DNA of 38,665 bases from Caulobacterales bacterium (GTDB lineage: Bacteria > Pseudomonadota > Alphaproteobacteria > Caulobacterales > Caulobacteraceae): positions 842 to 39,506 of the forward strand of contig JAFKGN010000171.1 in NCBI GenBank assembly GCA_017307205.1. The letters run 5' to 3'. Below the pieces are notes generated by a model. It was given only the letters and a program-made list of their open reading frames with translations. It was not told the DNA's origin and searched no databases. The first letter of the stretch is position 1; each line of letters starts with the position of its first letter. Position numbers and translations under genes: made by a program. Below, piece by piece: positions 15,033 through 23,087 of this stretch.

Positions 15033-15829
15033 CGCGGCCGGAAACGGCCACCCTGGCTGGCGATCAGGGCCAGACCCCAATCATCGGGGATCAGCTTGGC
15101 CGAGGCGGCGATGGCTTTGTTTGGCGCGCCGGTGACGCTGACCGGGCGGTTGGCCTCGACCGCCTCATAGCCATGGGCCGCCACCTCGTCGGCGCCCATC
15201 CACATCCATTCCGGCGTCGCCGCCTCTAGCCGGGCGCGACTGCCGTCGACGTCGTGGAACTCCGAATAGGTCAGGCCCGGGCAGAGCGCCGAAACGTGGA
15301 CGCCGGTGTTCAGGGTCTCGAGATGCAGGGTCTGGGAGAACTTCACCAGGAAGCTCTTGCAGGCGCCGTAGAGCGTGGCATGCGGCGAAGCTGGGATCAG
15401 GCCGGCCAGGGAGGCGACATTGACGATTCGTCCGAAGCGCCGCTCGAGCATGCCCGGCAGCACCTTGTGGCTGGCCTCGCAGACCACCCCGACCAGCACC
15501 TGCAGCATGGCCGCCTGGGCCGCCCATTCCGAACCGGCGTAGGCGCCGGAGATGCTGTAGCCGGCGTTGTTGACCAGGGCGTCGACCTCGCGGCCCTCGG
15601 CGGTGATGCGGCCGAGCACGGCGTCGACCGCGCCCGGCTCGGCGAGGTCGGCCGGGATCACCAGGGCCTCGACCCCGTAGCGCAGGGTCAGCTCATTCGA
15701 CAGCTCCTCCAGCCGCTCGGCGCGGCGGGCGGTCAGCGCCACGTCATAGCCGTTGGAGGCGTAGATGCGGGCGAAGGCGGCCCCGATGCCGGCGGAGGCG
15801 CCGGTGATCAGGGCGAGGCGGCGAGGCAT
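15029..15829 (-). CDS. Short-chain dehydrogenase/reductase
   Basis: A 266-residue classical SDR. The NAD(P)-binding TGASAGIGAAFARIY (residues ~9-23), the NNAGYSISG motif near 90, the catalytic serine in VNVASLAGL and the YGACK pair (Tyr-x3-Lys) are all present. The TARRAERL segment suggests preference for NADP(H), because the arginines after the second strand bind the 2'-phosphate. Substrate cannot be told from sequence. It converges with the protease gene and its stop shares bases with that gene's TAA (CTAA at 15029-15032). Confidence 0.9.
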   Translation of the reverse strand: MPRRLALITGASAGIGAAFARIYASNGYDVALTARRAERLEELSNELTLRYGVEALVIPADLAEPGAVDAVLGRITAEGREVDALVNNAGYSISGAYAGSEWAAQAAMLQVLVGVVCEASHKVLPGMLERRFGRIVNVASLAGLIPASPHATLYGACKSFLVKFSQTLHLETLNTGVHVSALCPGLTYSEFHDVDGSRARLEAATPEWMWMGADEVAAHGYEAVEANRPVSVTGAPNKAIAASAKLIPDDWGLALIASQGGRFRPR

Positions 15830-15891
15830 GAAGCAATCCCGGAAGCTGCGCCGCCAAGGTGACGCGGCGCGGCTCCGGGTTCAAGCCAGGC

Positions 15892-16500
15892 TTAAGCGGC
15901 CTGGGCCAGGGGTTCGGCCGACTGACCCGCGCTCCAGCGCTGGGCCGCCTTGGCGACGCGTTCGCCGAGCAGCCAGGCCGTGCGGCGGTCGCCGGTCGGC
16001 GGGGTGATCTCGGTGGAGGCGTTGTCCGACTGGGCGGCGAGGCCGAGGAAGGCGCCGACGCGGTTCAGCGTCTCCGGTCCGCGCTCGGCGGCGGTCACCG
16101 ACGGGGCGGGCACCCCGAGGTTGACCCAGTTCATGCCGTGCTGGGCGGCGAAGATCGCCAGGCTGGTCAGGGCGTGGGTCTTGTCGCCCGAGAAGCTGTG
16201 CGAGTTGGTGAAGCCCGCGGCCAGCTTGTCGCCCCAGCCGCCGGTGGCGAACACCCGCGAGGAGGCTTCGGTGAAGGCGCGGAACGCGGCCGAGACATCG
16301 CCCATGTAGGTCGGGGCGCCGAACACGACGGCGTCGGACGAAGAGACTTGGTCGAGCAGCGGCCCGAAGTCCTGGGCGGCGTTTTCGATCTTCAGCAGGC
16401 GGGCCTCGGCGCCTGAGGCGCGAACGCCCTCGGCGACCTGCTCGGCCAGCACCTCTGTGTGGCCATAGCCCGAGTGGTAGACGACGGCGACGGTGGTCAT
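15892..16500 (-). CDS. WrbA/flavodoxin-like NAD(P)H:quinone oxidoreductase
   Basis: A 202-residue FMN-binding flavodoxin-fold protein. VVYHSGYGHTEVLAEQVAEG is the phosphate loop, VFGAPTYMGDVSAAFRAF and TNSHSFSGDKTHALTSLAIFAAQHGMNWV are typical of WrbA-like reductases. These enzymes reduce quinones with NAD(P)H in two-electron steps and limit oxidative stress. The gene follows the Rrf2 regulator gene on the minus strand, 89 bases away, and probably belongs to its regulon. The C-terminal ~20 residues are a low-complexity tail. Confidence 0.88.
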   Translation of the reverse strand: MTTVAVVYHSGYGHTEVLAEQVAEGVRASGAEARLLKIENAAQDFGPLLDQVSSSDAVVFGAPTYMGDVSAAFRAFTEASSRVFATGGWGDKLAAGFTNSHSFSGDKTHALTSLAIFAAQHGMNWVNLGVPAPSVTAAERGPETLNRVGAFLGLAAQSDNASTEITPPTGDRRTAWLLGERVAKAAQRWSAGQSAEPLAQAA

Positions 16501-16589
16501 GGAAGTCGATCCTTATTCGTAATCGTATCGGTAGCGGTTACATATACGCCCGCACCAACATCCGCCAGGGGCGCCGCCCGCAGATTTTC

Positions 16590-17009
16590 TCAGCAGTCTT
16601 TCAGCAGGTCCGCGACGGTGATCTTGCCGAGGCGCTCGGCCACGGCCTTGTCGGCCGCGACGATGGCGGCGCTGACCGCCTCCGGAATCTTTTCGCCGAC
16701 CGGGCAACCCTTGGCCCCCGGAGGCGCGACGCCGAGGTGGGCGCAGCCGTTCACCGCGCGCAGCACGTTGTCGAGGGTGATGTCCTCGGCCGGCTTCAGC
16801 AGCCAGGCGCCGCCGTTGGCCCCGGCCCGGGCGCCGATCAGCCCAGCCTTGCCGAGCATGGACGTGACGCGGCGGACGACGACCGGATTGGTCGGCATGG
16901 AGGCGGCGAGCGCCGCGCTGGACACCGCCTGCTCAGGCGCGAACGCGCCCTTGTGCGCCAGATAGGCGAGGGCGTGGGCGGCGACCGGAAATTTCTGACT
17001 GTCGGACAT
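16590..17009 (-). CDS. Rrf2 family transcriptional regulator
   Basis: A 139-residue regulator with the Rrf2 winged-helix domain: FPVAAHALAYLAHKG, VSSAALAASMPTNPVVVRRVTSMLGKAGLI and the wing GANGGAWLL. Three cysteines are present (Cys89, Cys102, and Cys139 as the last residue). Their spacing does not match the Cys-x5-Cys-x5-Cys set of Fe-S binding IscR-type proteins, so thiol oxidation or electrophile sensing is more likely than an Fe-S cluster. The adjacent flavodoxin-like quinone reductase is the natural target. A 27-bp inverted repeat spans its own putative promoter just upstream, which points to autorepression. Confidence 0.9.
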   Translation of the reverse strand: MSDSQKFPVAAHALAYLAHKGAFAPEQAVSSAALAASMPTNPVVVRRVTSMLGKAGLIGARAGANGGAWLLKPAEDITLDNVLRAVNGCAHLGVAPPGAKGCPVGEKIPEAVSAAIVAADKAVAERLGKITVADLLKDC

Positions 17010-17029
17010 TGGTATACAACCTCGGCACG

Positions 17030-17056
17030 GAACGTAGGCGCCCAGCGCGTACGTTC
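17030..17056 (-). promoter_or_regulatory. Rrf2 operator overlapping its promoter
   Basis: GAACGTA (17030-17036), 13-bp spacer and TACGTTC (17050-17056) form a perfect 7-bp inverted repeat with half-site centres 20 bp apart (two helical turns). On the minus strand, TTGAAC (17053-17058) and TACGTT (17031-17036) with a 16-bp spacer make a plausible promoter that the repeat covers from -35 to -10. Confidence 0.5.
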
Positions 17057-17123
17057 AATGAAAATGTCGAATCCTCCTCGTAGGAACGGTACGATTGTGT
17101 GCGGCTGCGAAAGGGTGTATCGC

Positions 17124-17175
17124 GCCCGCCGCTGCTCGTACGGGCAGATTTTTGGGACGCCCCGACCTTTGTCGG
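17124..17175 (+). promoter_or_regulatory. Two hairpins in the kup leader
   Basis: GCCCG (17124-17128) pairs with CGGGC (17141-17145) and is followed by AGATTTTT (17146-17153), a terminator-like arrangement; CCGAC-CTTT-GTCGG (17162-17175) follows. Both lie before the GGAGG (17188-17192) of kup. They could form an attenuator, or they may be chance in GC-rich DNA. Confidence 0.25.
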
Positions 17176-17198
17176 ATCCGCGCGCCCGGAGGACCTGA

Positions 17199-19169
17199 AT
17201 GGCTCCCGAAGCCCCGGGCGCGATGCCGGCGAACTCGTCCGATCCCGCCGCCCACGCGCCACCCCATCAGTCCGCCCACAACGCCGCCCACGGCCAAGGC
17301 AGCTTCTACGCCCTCGCGCTCGGCGCGGTGGGTGTTGTGTTCGGCGACATCGGCACCAGTCCGCTCTACTCGATGCGCGAGGCGCTCAGCCACGCGCGCG
17401 GCGAGACCGCGAACCCGGAGATCGCCGTGCTCGGCGTCGTCTCCCTGGTGCTGTGGACCCTGACGCTGTTCGTGACCATCAAGTACGTGGTCTTCTTCAT
17501 GCGGGCCGACAACAAGGGCGAGGGCGGCACGCTTGCCCTGATGGCCCTGGCCCAGAAGGCGTTGGGCCGGACCACCGGCAAGCGCTCAGCCGCCATCTTC
17601 CTGCTCGGCGTGATCGGCGCCTCGCTGTTCTACGGCGACGGCATCATCACCCCGGCCATCTCGGTGCTTTCGGCCGTGGAAGGCCTGAAGGACGCGCCGG
17701 GCGTCGGCCACCTGTTCACGCCCTATATCCTGCCGATCTCGGGCGTGATCCTGATCGCGCTGTTCCTGGTGCAGTCGAAAGGCACGCACCGGGTGGCGGC
17801 CCTGTTCGGCCCGGTGATGGTGCTCTGGTTCCTGATCCTCGGCGGCTTGGGGATCATCCACCTCGCCGACGATTTTTCGATCTTCCGGGCGATCAATCCG
17901 GCCTACGGCTTCCTGTTCCTGCGCGAGAACGGTCTCGTCGGCTTCGTCATTCTCGGCAGCGTATTCCTCGCCGTGACCGGGGCCGAGGCGCTCTACGCCG
18001 ACATGGGCCACTTCGGGAAAAAGCCGATCCAGGCCGCCTGGCTTTACCTGTCATTCCCCTGCCTGGCGCTGAACTACCTGGGCCAGGGCGCGATGGTGCT
18101 GCAGCACCCCGAGACCCGCCATAACCCCTTCTGGGAGATGGTGCCGCAGATCGCCTACTGGCCGATCCTGGTGTTCGCCACCGCCGCCACCGTCATCGCC
18201 TCGCAGGCGGTGATCACCGGCGCCTTCTCCATGACCCAGCAGGCCGTGCAGCTGGGTCTGCTGCCCCGCATCGACATCAAGCGCACCTCCGAGACCCAGG
18301 CCGGCCAGATCTTTGTGCCGTCGGTCAACACCCTGCTGATGCTGGGCGTGCTGGTGCTGCTGGTGATCTTCCAGAGCTCGCACCGCCTGGCCGCCGCCTA
18401 CGGCATCGCAGTGACCGGGGCGATGTTCGTCGACACCCTGCTGGCCTACGTCGTGCTGCGCCTGGTGTGGAAGTGGAACCACCTGCAGACCTTTGCCCTG
18501 CTCGTGCCCCTGGCGCTGCTCGACATGGTGTTCATCGCCGCCAACCTGCTGAAGGTGCCGGACGGCGCCTGGATGCCGCTGGCGTTCGGCGGCGTGCTGG
18601 TGATGATCATGTGGACCTGGAACCGCGGGGCCAAGATTCTGGCCGAGAAGACCCGGCGCGACAGCGTGCCCCTGGTCGACCTGATGGAGATTCTCGCCGC
18701 CCGCCAGCCGCACCGCGCGCCCGGCACGGCGATCTTCCTGACCTCGGACACCGAGATGACGCCGGTGGCCCTGATGCACAACCTCAAGCACAACAAGGTT
18801 CTGCACGAGAAGAACGTCATCCTGACCGTACGCACGGCCGAGAGCCCGCGCCTGCCGGAAGACAGCCGCGTCGCCATCGAGCGGATCAGCGACGACTTCA
18901 AGAAGGTGACGGTGTTCTACGGCTTCATGGAAAGCCCGAACCTGCCCAAGGCCCTGGCGGTCTGCCGCAAGCAGGGGCTGAAGTTCGACATCATGTCGAC
19001 CAGCTTCTTCCTCGGCCGACGCTCGATCGTGCCGTCGGCGCATTCGGGCATGCCGCTGTGGCAGGACCGGCTGTTCATCTTCCTGATGAAGAACGCCGCC
19101 AACCCGACCGACTTCTTCAAGATTCCGCCCGGTCGCGTGGTGGAGTTGGGCGCCCAGGTCACGGTATAG
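17199..19169 (+). CDS. kup: Low-affinity potassium transporter Kup
   Basis: A 656-residue inner-membrane K+:H+ symporter of the KUP/HAK family. After a 30-residue polar N-terminus come about 12 hydrophobic segments; the family signature GVVFGDIGTSPLYSMREA lies at about residues 46-63, and GIITPAISVLSAVEGL follows. The C-terminal ~150 residues (from MTPVALMHNLKHNKVLHEKNV) form the usual cytosolic domain. GGAGG is 6 bases upstream of the ATG. A small membrane protein gene follows after 9 bases and may be co-transcribed. The leader carries two possible hairpins. Confidence 0.97.
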   Translation: MAPEAPGAMPANSSDPAAHAPPHQSAHNAAHGQGSFYALALGAVGVVFGDIGTSPLYSMREALSHARGETANPEIAVLGVVSLVLWTLTLFVTIKYVVFFMRADNKGEGGTLALMALAQKALGRTTGKRSAAIFLLGVIGASLFYGDGIITPAISVLSAVEGLKDAPGVGHLFTPYILPISGVILIALFLVQSKGTHRVAALFGPVMVLWFLILGGLGIIHLADDFSIFRAINPAYGFLFLRENGLVGFVILGSVFLAVTGAEALYADMGHFGKKPIQAAWLYLSFPCLALNYLGQGAMVLQHPETRHNPFWEMVPQIAYWPILVFATAATVIASQAVITGAFSMTQQAVQLGLLPRIDIKRTSETQAGQIFVPSVNTLLMLGVLVLLVIFQSSHRLAAAYGIAVTGAMFVDTLLAYVVLRLVWKWNHLQTFALLVPLALLDMVFIAANLLKVPDGAWMPLAFGGVLVMIMWTWNRGAKILAEKTRRDSVPLVDLMEILAARQPHRAPGTAIFLTSDTEMTPVALMHNLKHNKVLHEKNVILTVRTAESPRLPEDSRVAIERISDDFKKVTVFYGFMESPNLPKALAVCRKQGLKFDIMSTSFFLGRRSIVPSAHSGMPLWQDRLFIFLMKNAANPTDFFKIPPGRVVELGAQVTV

Positions 19170-19178
19170 GTCCAACCC

Positions 19179-19532
19179 ATGGAGACCGTGCTGCGCCTGC
19201 TCGGCGATGGGGTGACCATCGCCGCCCTGTCGATCATCTGGAGCGCCTCGCGCGTCATCTGGCGGCGCGTCCCCGACGATGCGCGCATTCCGGCCCCGTG
19301 GGGCGGCTTCGCGCCCAAGCGGATCGCCCTGGCCTTCACCCCGACCGTCGCCGCCATCGTCCTGCTGGCCCTGACCTTCTGGGGCCTCGCCAACCGCGAC
19401 ATCGACGCCAGCTGGGCCCTGATCCTGTTCGGCGCGCGGGGTCTGCTGACCGCCCTGTTCGCCCTCATCCACCTGACCCATCTGCGCGCCGTGCTGCAGA
19501 ACCTGGGGCCAGGCGGCGCGAACGAGCCTTGA
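19179..19532 (+). CDS. Small membrane protein of unknown function
   Basis: A 117-residue protein with three hydrophobic segments (about residues 7-26, 49-72 and 78-97). I do not recognise a family. It begins 9 bases after kup, so it is likely translated from the kup mRNA; a link to potassium transport is only guilt by association. Charge pattern (RRVPDDAR between segments 1 and 2) would put that loop in the cytosol by the positive-inside rule. Confidence 0.7.
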   Translation: METVLRLLGDGVTIAALSIIWSASRVIWRRVPDDARIPAPWGGFAPKRIALAFTPTVAAIVLLALTFWGLANRDIDASWALILFGARGLLTALFALIHLTHLRAVLQNLGPGGANEP

Positions 19533-19597
19533 TGCTTCACGCCGCACGCGCTTAAAGGCGCGCGACTTTCCACAACCCCTCCCCGAAGGATCCTGTC

Positions 19598-20827
19598 ATG
19601 GCCGCCAAGCCCGTCAAAAAGGTCGTGCTCGCCTATTCCGGCGGCCTCGACACCTCGATCATCCTCAAGTGGCTGCAGACCGAGTACCAGGCGGAGGTGG
19701 TCACCTTCACCGCCGACCTCGGCCAGGGCGAGGAACTGGGCCCGGCCCGCGACAAGGCCCTGCTGCTGGGCATCAAGCCCGAGAACATCTTCATTGACGA
19801 CCTGCGCGAAGAGTTCGTGCGCGACTTCGTGTTTCCGATGTTCCGCGCCAACACTGTCTACGAGGGCCAGTATCTGCTCGGCACCTCGATCGCCCGGCCG
19901 CTGATCGCCAAGCGCCAGATCGAGATCGCCCGCCAGGTCGGCGCCGACGCCGTCTGCCACGGCGCCACCGGCAAGGGGAACGACCAGGTCCGTTTCGAGA
20001 TCGGCTACTACGCCCTCGAGCCCGACATCACCGTGATCGCCCCCTGGCGCGAATGGGACTTCAAGAGCCGTGAGGCCCTGCTGGAGTTCGCCCGCGAGAA
20101 CCAGATCCCGATCGCCAAGGACAAGCTCGGCGAGGCGCCGTTCAGCGTCGACGCCAACCTGCTGCACTCGTCGTCGGAAGGTAAGGTCCTCGAGGACCCG
20201 AACGTGCCGGCCCCCGAGTTCGTGCACATGCGCACCATCGCGCCGGAAGATGCGCCGGATCAGCCGACCATCTTCACGATGGACTTCGAGAAGGGCGACC
20301 CCGTCGCCATCAACGGCGAAGCCCTGAGCCCCGCCGCCCTGCTGACCAAGCTGAATCAACTGGGCCACGACAACGGCGTCGGCCGCCTCGACCTCGTGGA
20401 AAACCGCTACGTCGGCATGAAGAGCCGCGGCGTCTACGAGACCCCGGGCGGCACGATCCTGCTCGCCGCCCACCGCGGCATCGAAAGCATCACCCTCGAC
20501 CGGGGCGCCATGCACCTGAAGGACGAGCTGATGCCGAAGTACGCATCGCTGGTCTACAACGGCTTCTGGTTCGCGCCTGAGCGCCTGATGCTGCAGGCGG
20601 CGATCGACTACAGCCAGGAGAAGGTCACCGGCCGGGTCACGGTGAAGCTCTACAAGGGCAACGTCAGCGTCATCGGCCGCGAGAGCCCCTATTCGCTCTA
20701 CGACCAGGACCTCGTCACCTTCGAAGAGGGCAAGGTCGCCTACGATCACCGCGACGCCGCCGGCTTCATCAAGCTGAACGCCCTGCGTCTGCGCGTGGCC
20801 GCCAAGCGCGACCGCCGCAACGGCTGA
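19598..20827 (+). CDS. argG: Argininosuccinate synthase
   Basis: A 409-residue enzyme that joins citrulline and aspartate with ATP, the penultimate step of arginine synthesis. The N-terminal ATP pyrophosphatase loop [18 protein letters not shown], the [10 protein letters not shown] segment, [15 protein letters not shown], and [16 protein letters not shown] are diagnostic, and the length is normal for the family. AAGGAT lies upstream of the ATG. It stands alone between the small membrane protein gene and a methyltransferase gene 7 bases downstream; no other arg genes are in the window. Confidence 0.98.
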   Translation: MAAKPVKKVVLAYSGGLDTSIILKWLQTEYQAEVVTFTADLGQGEELGPARDKALLLGIKPENIFIDDLREEFVRDFVFPMFRANTVYEGQYLLGTSIARPLIAKRQIEIARQVGADAVCHGATGKGNDQVRFEIGYYALEPDITVIAPWREWDFKSREALLEFARENQIPIAKDKLGEAPFSVDANLLHSSSEGKVLEDPNVPAPEFVHMRTIAPEDAPDQPTIFTMDFEKGDPVAINGEALSPAALLTKLNQLGHDNGVGRLDLVENRYVGMKSRGVYETPGGTILLAAHRGIESITLDRGAMHLKDELMPKYASLVYNGFWFAPERLMLQAAIDYSQEKVTGRVTVKLYKGNVSVIGRESPYSLYDQDLVTFEEGKVAYDHRDAAGFIKLNALRLRVAAKRDRRNG

Positions 20828-20834
20828 TCTCGCC

Positions 20835-21680
20835 ATGAGCGAGGCCGCCAAGCCCGGCGTGCTGACCGGCGCGCAGTGGAAGGACGCCATGGGGCGGGCC
20901 TGGGCGGCGCTGCATCCGGTTCTAGAGCGGATGAATCGCCCGGTGGGCGAGGCGACGGCGGCGCGGGCCGGCGTCGCCCCCGGCGATCGGGTGCTGGATG
21001 TCGGTTGTGGAACCGGCGACACCAGCCTCGATCTGGCCCGGCGTGCCGGTCACGACGGCCGATGCCTCGGCGTCGATATCTCTGCGACCCTGCTCGACAG
21101 CGCACGCAAGGCGGCTGATGCGGCAGGTGTGGCCAACGTCGCGTTTCTCGAAGCCGACGCCCAGACCCATGCCTTCGCGCCCGGCTCGTTCGACGTCGTC
21201 TATTCGCGCTTCGGGGTGATGTTCTTCGATGATCCCGACGCCGCCTTCGCCAATCTGCGTCGGGCGGCGGCGCCCGGTGGCCGCCTGGCCTTCACCTGCT
21301 GGCGCAAGCCGCAGGACAATCCGCTGTCGACGATCGCGGTCGACGCCGCCCGGCCGTTCCTGCCGCCGATACCCCCGCCCACGCCGGGCGCCCCAGGCCG
21401 TTTCGCCTTCGCCGATCCGGATCGGGTTCGGGGCATCCTGGAGCGCAGCGGCTGGAAGGACATCGAGATCGAGGCCTTGGACGCGCCGACCCCGGCCAGC
21501 CTCGACGAGATGATGGCGCTGAATCTGGACCTCGGCATGCTCGGACCGATCCTGCGGGACCAGCCCGAAGCCGTCCGCGCCCAGGTGCATGAAGCGGTCG
21601 GCGCGGCGTTCGCGCCGCATGTCGTCGACGGCGTCGTGCCGATGACCGCCGCCTGCTGGCTAGTGTCGGCGCGGGCCTGA
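20835..21680 (+). CDS. Class I SAM-dependent methyltransferase
   Basis: A 281-residue protein with a Rossmann methyltransferase core: DRVLDVGCGTGDTSLDLA (motif I, residues ~53-70), LGVDIS at the end of strand 2, FLEADAQTHAFAPGSFDVVYSRFGVMFF, and APGGRLAFTCWR. This layout matches UbiE/Methyltransferase-11 type enzymes. Substrate is unknown. It starts 7 bases after argG and may ride on its transcript, and it converges with the KTSC gene 4 bases away. Confidence 0.85.
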   Translation: MSEAAKPGVLTGAQWKDAMGRAWAALHPVLERMNRPVGEATAARAGVAPGDRVLDVGCGTGDTSLDLARRAGHDGRCLGVDISATLLDSARKAADAAGVANVAFLEADAQTHAFAPGSFDVVYSRFGVMFFDDPDAAFANLRRAAAPGGRLAFTCWRKPQDNPLSTIAVDAARPFLPPIPPPTPGAPGRFAFADPDRVRGILERSGWKDIEIEALDAPTPASLDEMMALNLDLGMLGPILRDQPEAVRAQVHEAVGAAFAPHVVDGVVPMTAACWLVSARA

Positions 21681-21684
21681 CCGG

Positions 21685-21888
21685 TCAGCAAAGCCGATTG
21701 AACGGATACCGGTCGCGGATTTCGTAGGCGAAGAAGCTGCCCTTGGAGTCGGCGTCGACGAACGAGCGGTGCACCTCGCCCGGCACGCCCACATAGACGT
21801 AGCAATCACCGTCGTTGAAGGTGACGATCAGCTTGCCGTGGTTTTCTTCGTAGTCGATGTCGGAAATCGCGGTTGAGTCGACGTGCAT
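21685..21888 (-). CDS. KTSC domain protein
   Basis: A 67-residue protein. The sequence STAISDIDYEENHGKLIVTFNDGDCYVYVGVP, followed by KGSFFAYEIRDRYPF, matches the KTSC domain, also found at the C-terminus of some lysyl-tRNA synthetases. Stand-alone copies are small beta-rich proteins of unknown role. It has an excellent AGGAGG Shine-Dalgarno 6 bases upstream of its ATG (minus strand). It is divergent from the MAPEG gene. Confidence 0.85.
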   Translation of the reverse strand: MHVDSTAISDIDYEENHGKLIVTFNDGDCYVYVGVPGEVHRSFVDADSKGSFFAYEIRDRYPFNRLC

Positions 21889-21949
21889 GGCCGGCCTCCT
21901 GCGCTGATCCCGCCTCTCGCGGGCTTGTCACAGTAGAAAACGCGCCAGA

Positions 21950-21963
21950 AACGTTCGAAGGTT
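21950..21963. promoter_or_regulatory. Short palindrome upstream of the MAPEG gene
   Basis: AACGTTCGAAGGTT is symmetric at 6 of 7 base pairs about TTCGAA and ends 30 bases before the MAPEG ATG. It may be an operator for the divergent KTSC/MAPEG genes; a small CCCGC-CTCTC-GCGGG hairpin is at 21909-21923. Evidence is weak. Confidence 0.2.
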
Positions 21964-21993
21964 CCGACACTCAAGCTCGGGGAGCGCGCAGCC

Positions 21994-22404
21994 ATGGTTC
22001 AACCGCACAATCTGGTCGCTCTGATCACCATCGTGGCGCTGCTGGTCTATCTCGGGACGGCGCTGAATGTGGCGGGCGTCCGGCGCCGGCATGGCGTCGC
22101 CCCACCGGCCATGACCGGGGCGCCCGAAGTTGAGCGGGCCCTACGGGTGCAGAGCAACACCCTCGAATGGCTGGCGATGTTCCTGCCGGCGCTGTGGATC
22201 TTCGCGATCTACTGGAGCGACTACGTCGCCGCCGGGCTCGGCCTGGTCTGGATCGTCGGCCGCCTGCTCTACTGGTTCGGCTACATGAAGGAGGCCAAGG
22301 CCCGCTATCCAGGCTTCGGCATTCAGACGGCCGCGACTTTCATCCTGATGATAGGGGCCCTGGTCGGCGCGGTCCGCGCTCTGCTGGTGACGGGCGGTGT
22401 CTAG
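21994..22404 (+). CDS. MAPEG family membrane protein
   Basis: A 136-residue protein with four hydrophobic segments. VERALRVQSNTLEWLAMFLPALWIFA is the MAPEG signature (Glu-Arg...Asn...Glu), followed by GLVWIVGRLLYWFGYMKEAKARYPGFGIQ. Eukaryotic relatives are microsomal glutathione transferases and leukotriene C4 synthase; the bacterial role is mostly unknown but may be glutathione-dependent detoxification. GGGGAG is upstream of the ATG. The 3' end overlaps the GTG start of the LysE gene by 8 bases. Confidence 0.9.
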   Translation: MVQPHNLVALITIVALLVYLGTALNVAGVRRRHGVAPPAMTGAPEVERALRVQSNTLEWLAMFLPALWIFAIYWSDYVAAGLGLVWIVGRLLYWFGYMKEAKARYPGFGIQTAATFILMIGALVGAVRALLVTGGV

Positions 22405-23041
22405 TCTTTTCAACGGCTTGCCGGTCGATCCGGCGCGGTATGCAGCATTCCTGGGTGTGATGGCTGTGATGGCCGCCACGCCCGGACCAGCCAACATCTT
22501 CGCCATCGCCATGGGGCTGAACCGGGGCAAGCGGGCGGCGTTGTCCGGCGTCATCGGCATGAACTGCGCGACCCTGGTGTGGTTCGCGGCGGCCGCCCTC
22601 GGGCTCGGCGCGCTGATCGTCGCCTTTCCCTTGGCCTTCCGTATTCTCGCCGTCGCCGGCGGGCTCTATGTGGCCTGGCTGGGGATCAAGGCGATCCGCG
22701 CCGGGCTGCGCGGGGATTCGGCGGCCTCCGTAACCGCACGGCCGGCGGGGCGCACGGCGTTCGGCGACGGATTTCTCGTTCAGGCGACCAATCCCAAGGC
22801 CGTGCTGTTCTTCACCGTGGTGCTTCCGCCGTTCCTCGACACCGCCCGGCCGTTGGGCCCGCAGCTGACGATGTTCGCGGTGGCGGCTATCGGCATGGAT
22901 GTGATCGCGATGAGCAGCTATGGGCTCGGCGGAGCCGCCCTCTCCGCGCGGATGGCCCAAGCAACGTTTCGTCGCAATTTCTCCTTTGTTGTCGGCGCCT
23001 TACTTTTGTCTGCGGCAGCGCTCATCTTGTGGCGTGGCTGA
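22397..23041 (+). CDS. LysE/RhtB family exporter
   Basis: A 214-residue inner-membrane protein with about six hydrophobic segments. MAVMAATPGPANIFAIAMGLNRGKRAALSGV is the LysE-type start with its TPGP motif, and GFLVQATNPKAVLFFTVVLPPF is the matching second-half signature. Members export amino acids or related small molecules; the substrate is unknown. It starts with GTG inside the MAPEG gene (8-base overlap), so the two are coupled. Confidence 0.9.
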   Translation: MSSLFNGLPVDPARYAAFLGVMAVMAATPGPANIFAIAMGLNRGKRAALSGVIGMNCATLVWFAAAALGLGALIVAFPLAFRILAVAGGLYVAWLGIKAIRAGLRGDSAASVTARPAGRTAFGDGFLVQATNPKAVLFFTVVLPPFLDTARPLGPQLTMFAVAAIGMDVIAMSSYGLGGAALSARMAQATFRRNFSFVVGALLLSAAALILWRG

Positions 23042-23087
23042 TGCAACGCGTATTCGGCCAGTGAGTTTTTCGGGGCAGGAGTTTGTG

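Noticed and set aside
18051..19547. A 498-codon antisense frame rich in Gln, His and Asp
   Set aside because: Same reason: it mirrors kup codon periodicity and has no credible start or domain.
18917..21022. A 701-codon open frame antisense to kup, the small membrane protein gene and argG
   Set aside because: The sense genes are unmistakable; the antisense product is His/Gln/Asp/Gly-rich without domains, as expected for the complement of GC-rich codons.
23041..23064. Seven-codon ORF (MQRVFGQ) starting in the lysE stop (TGATG)
   Set aside because: Too short to support; it may be a chance ATG. The lipoprotein gene downstream has its own good AGGAG site.
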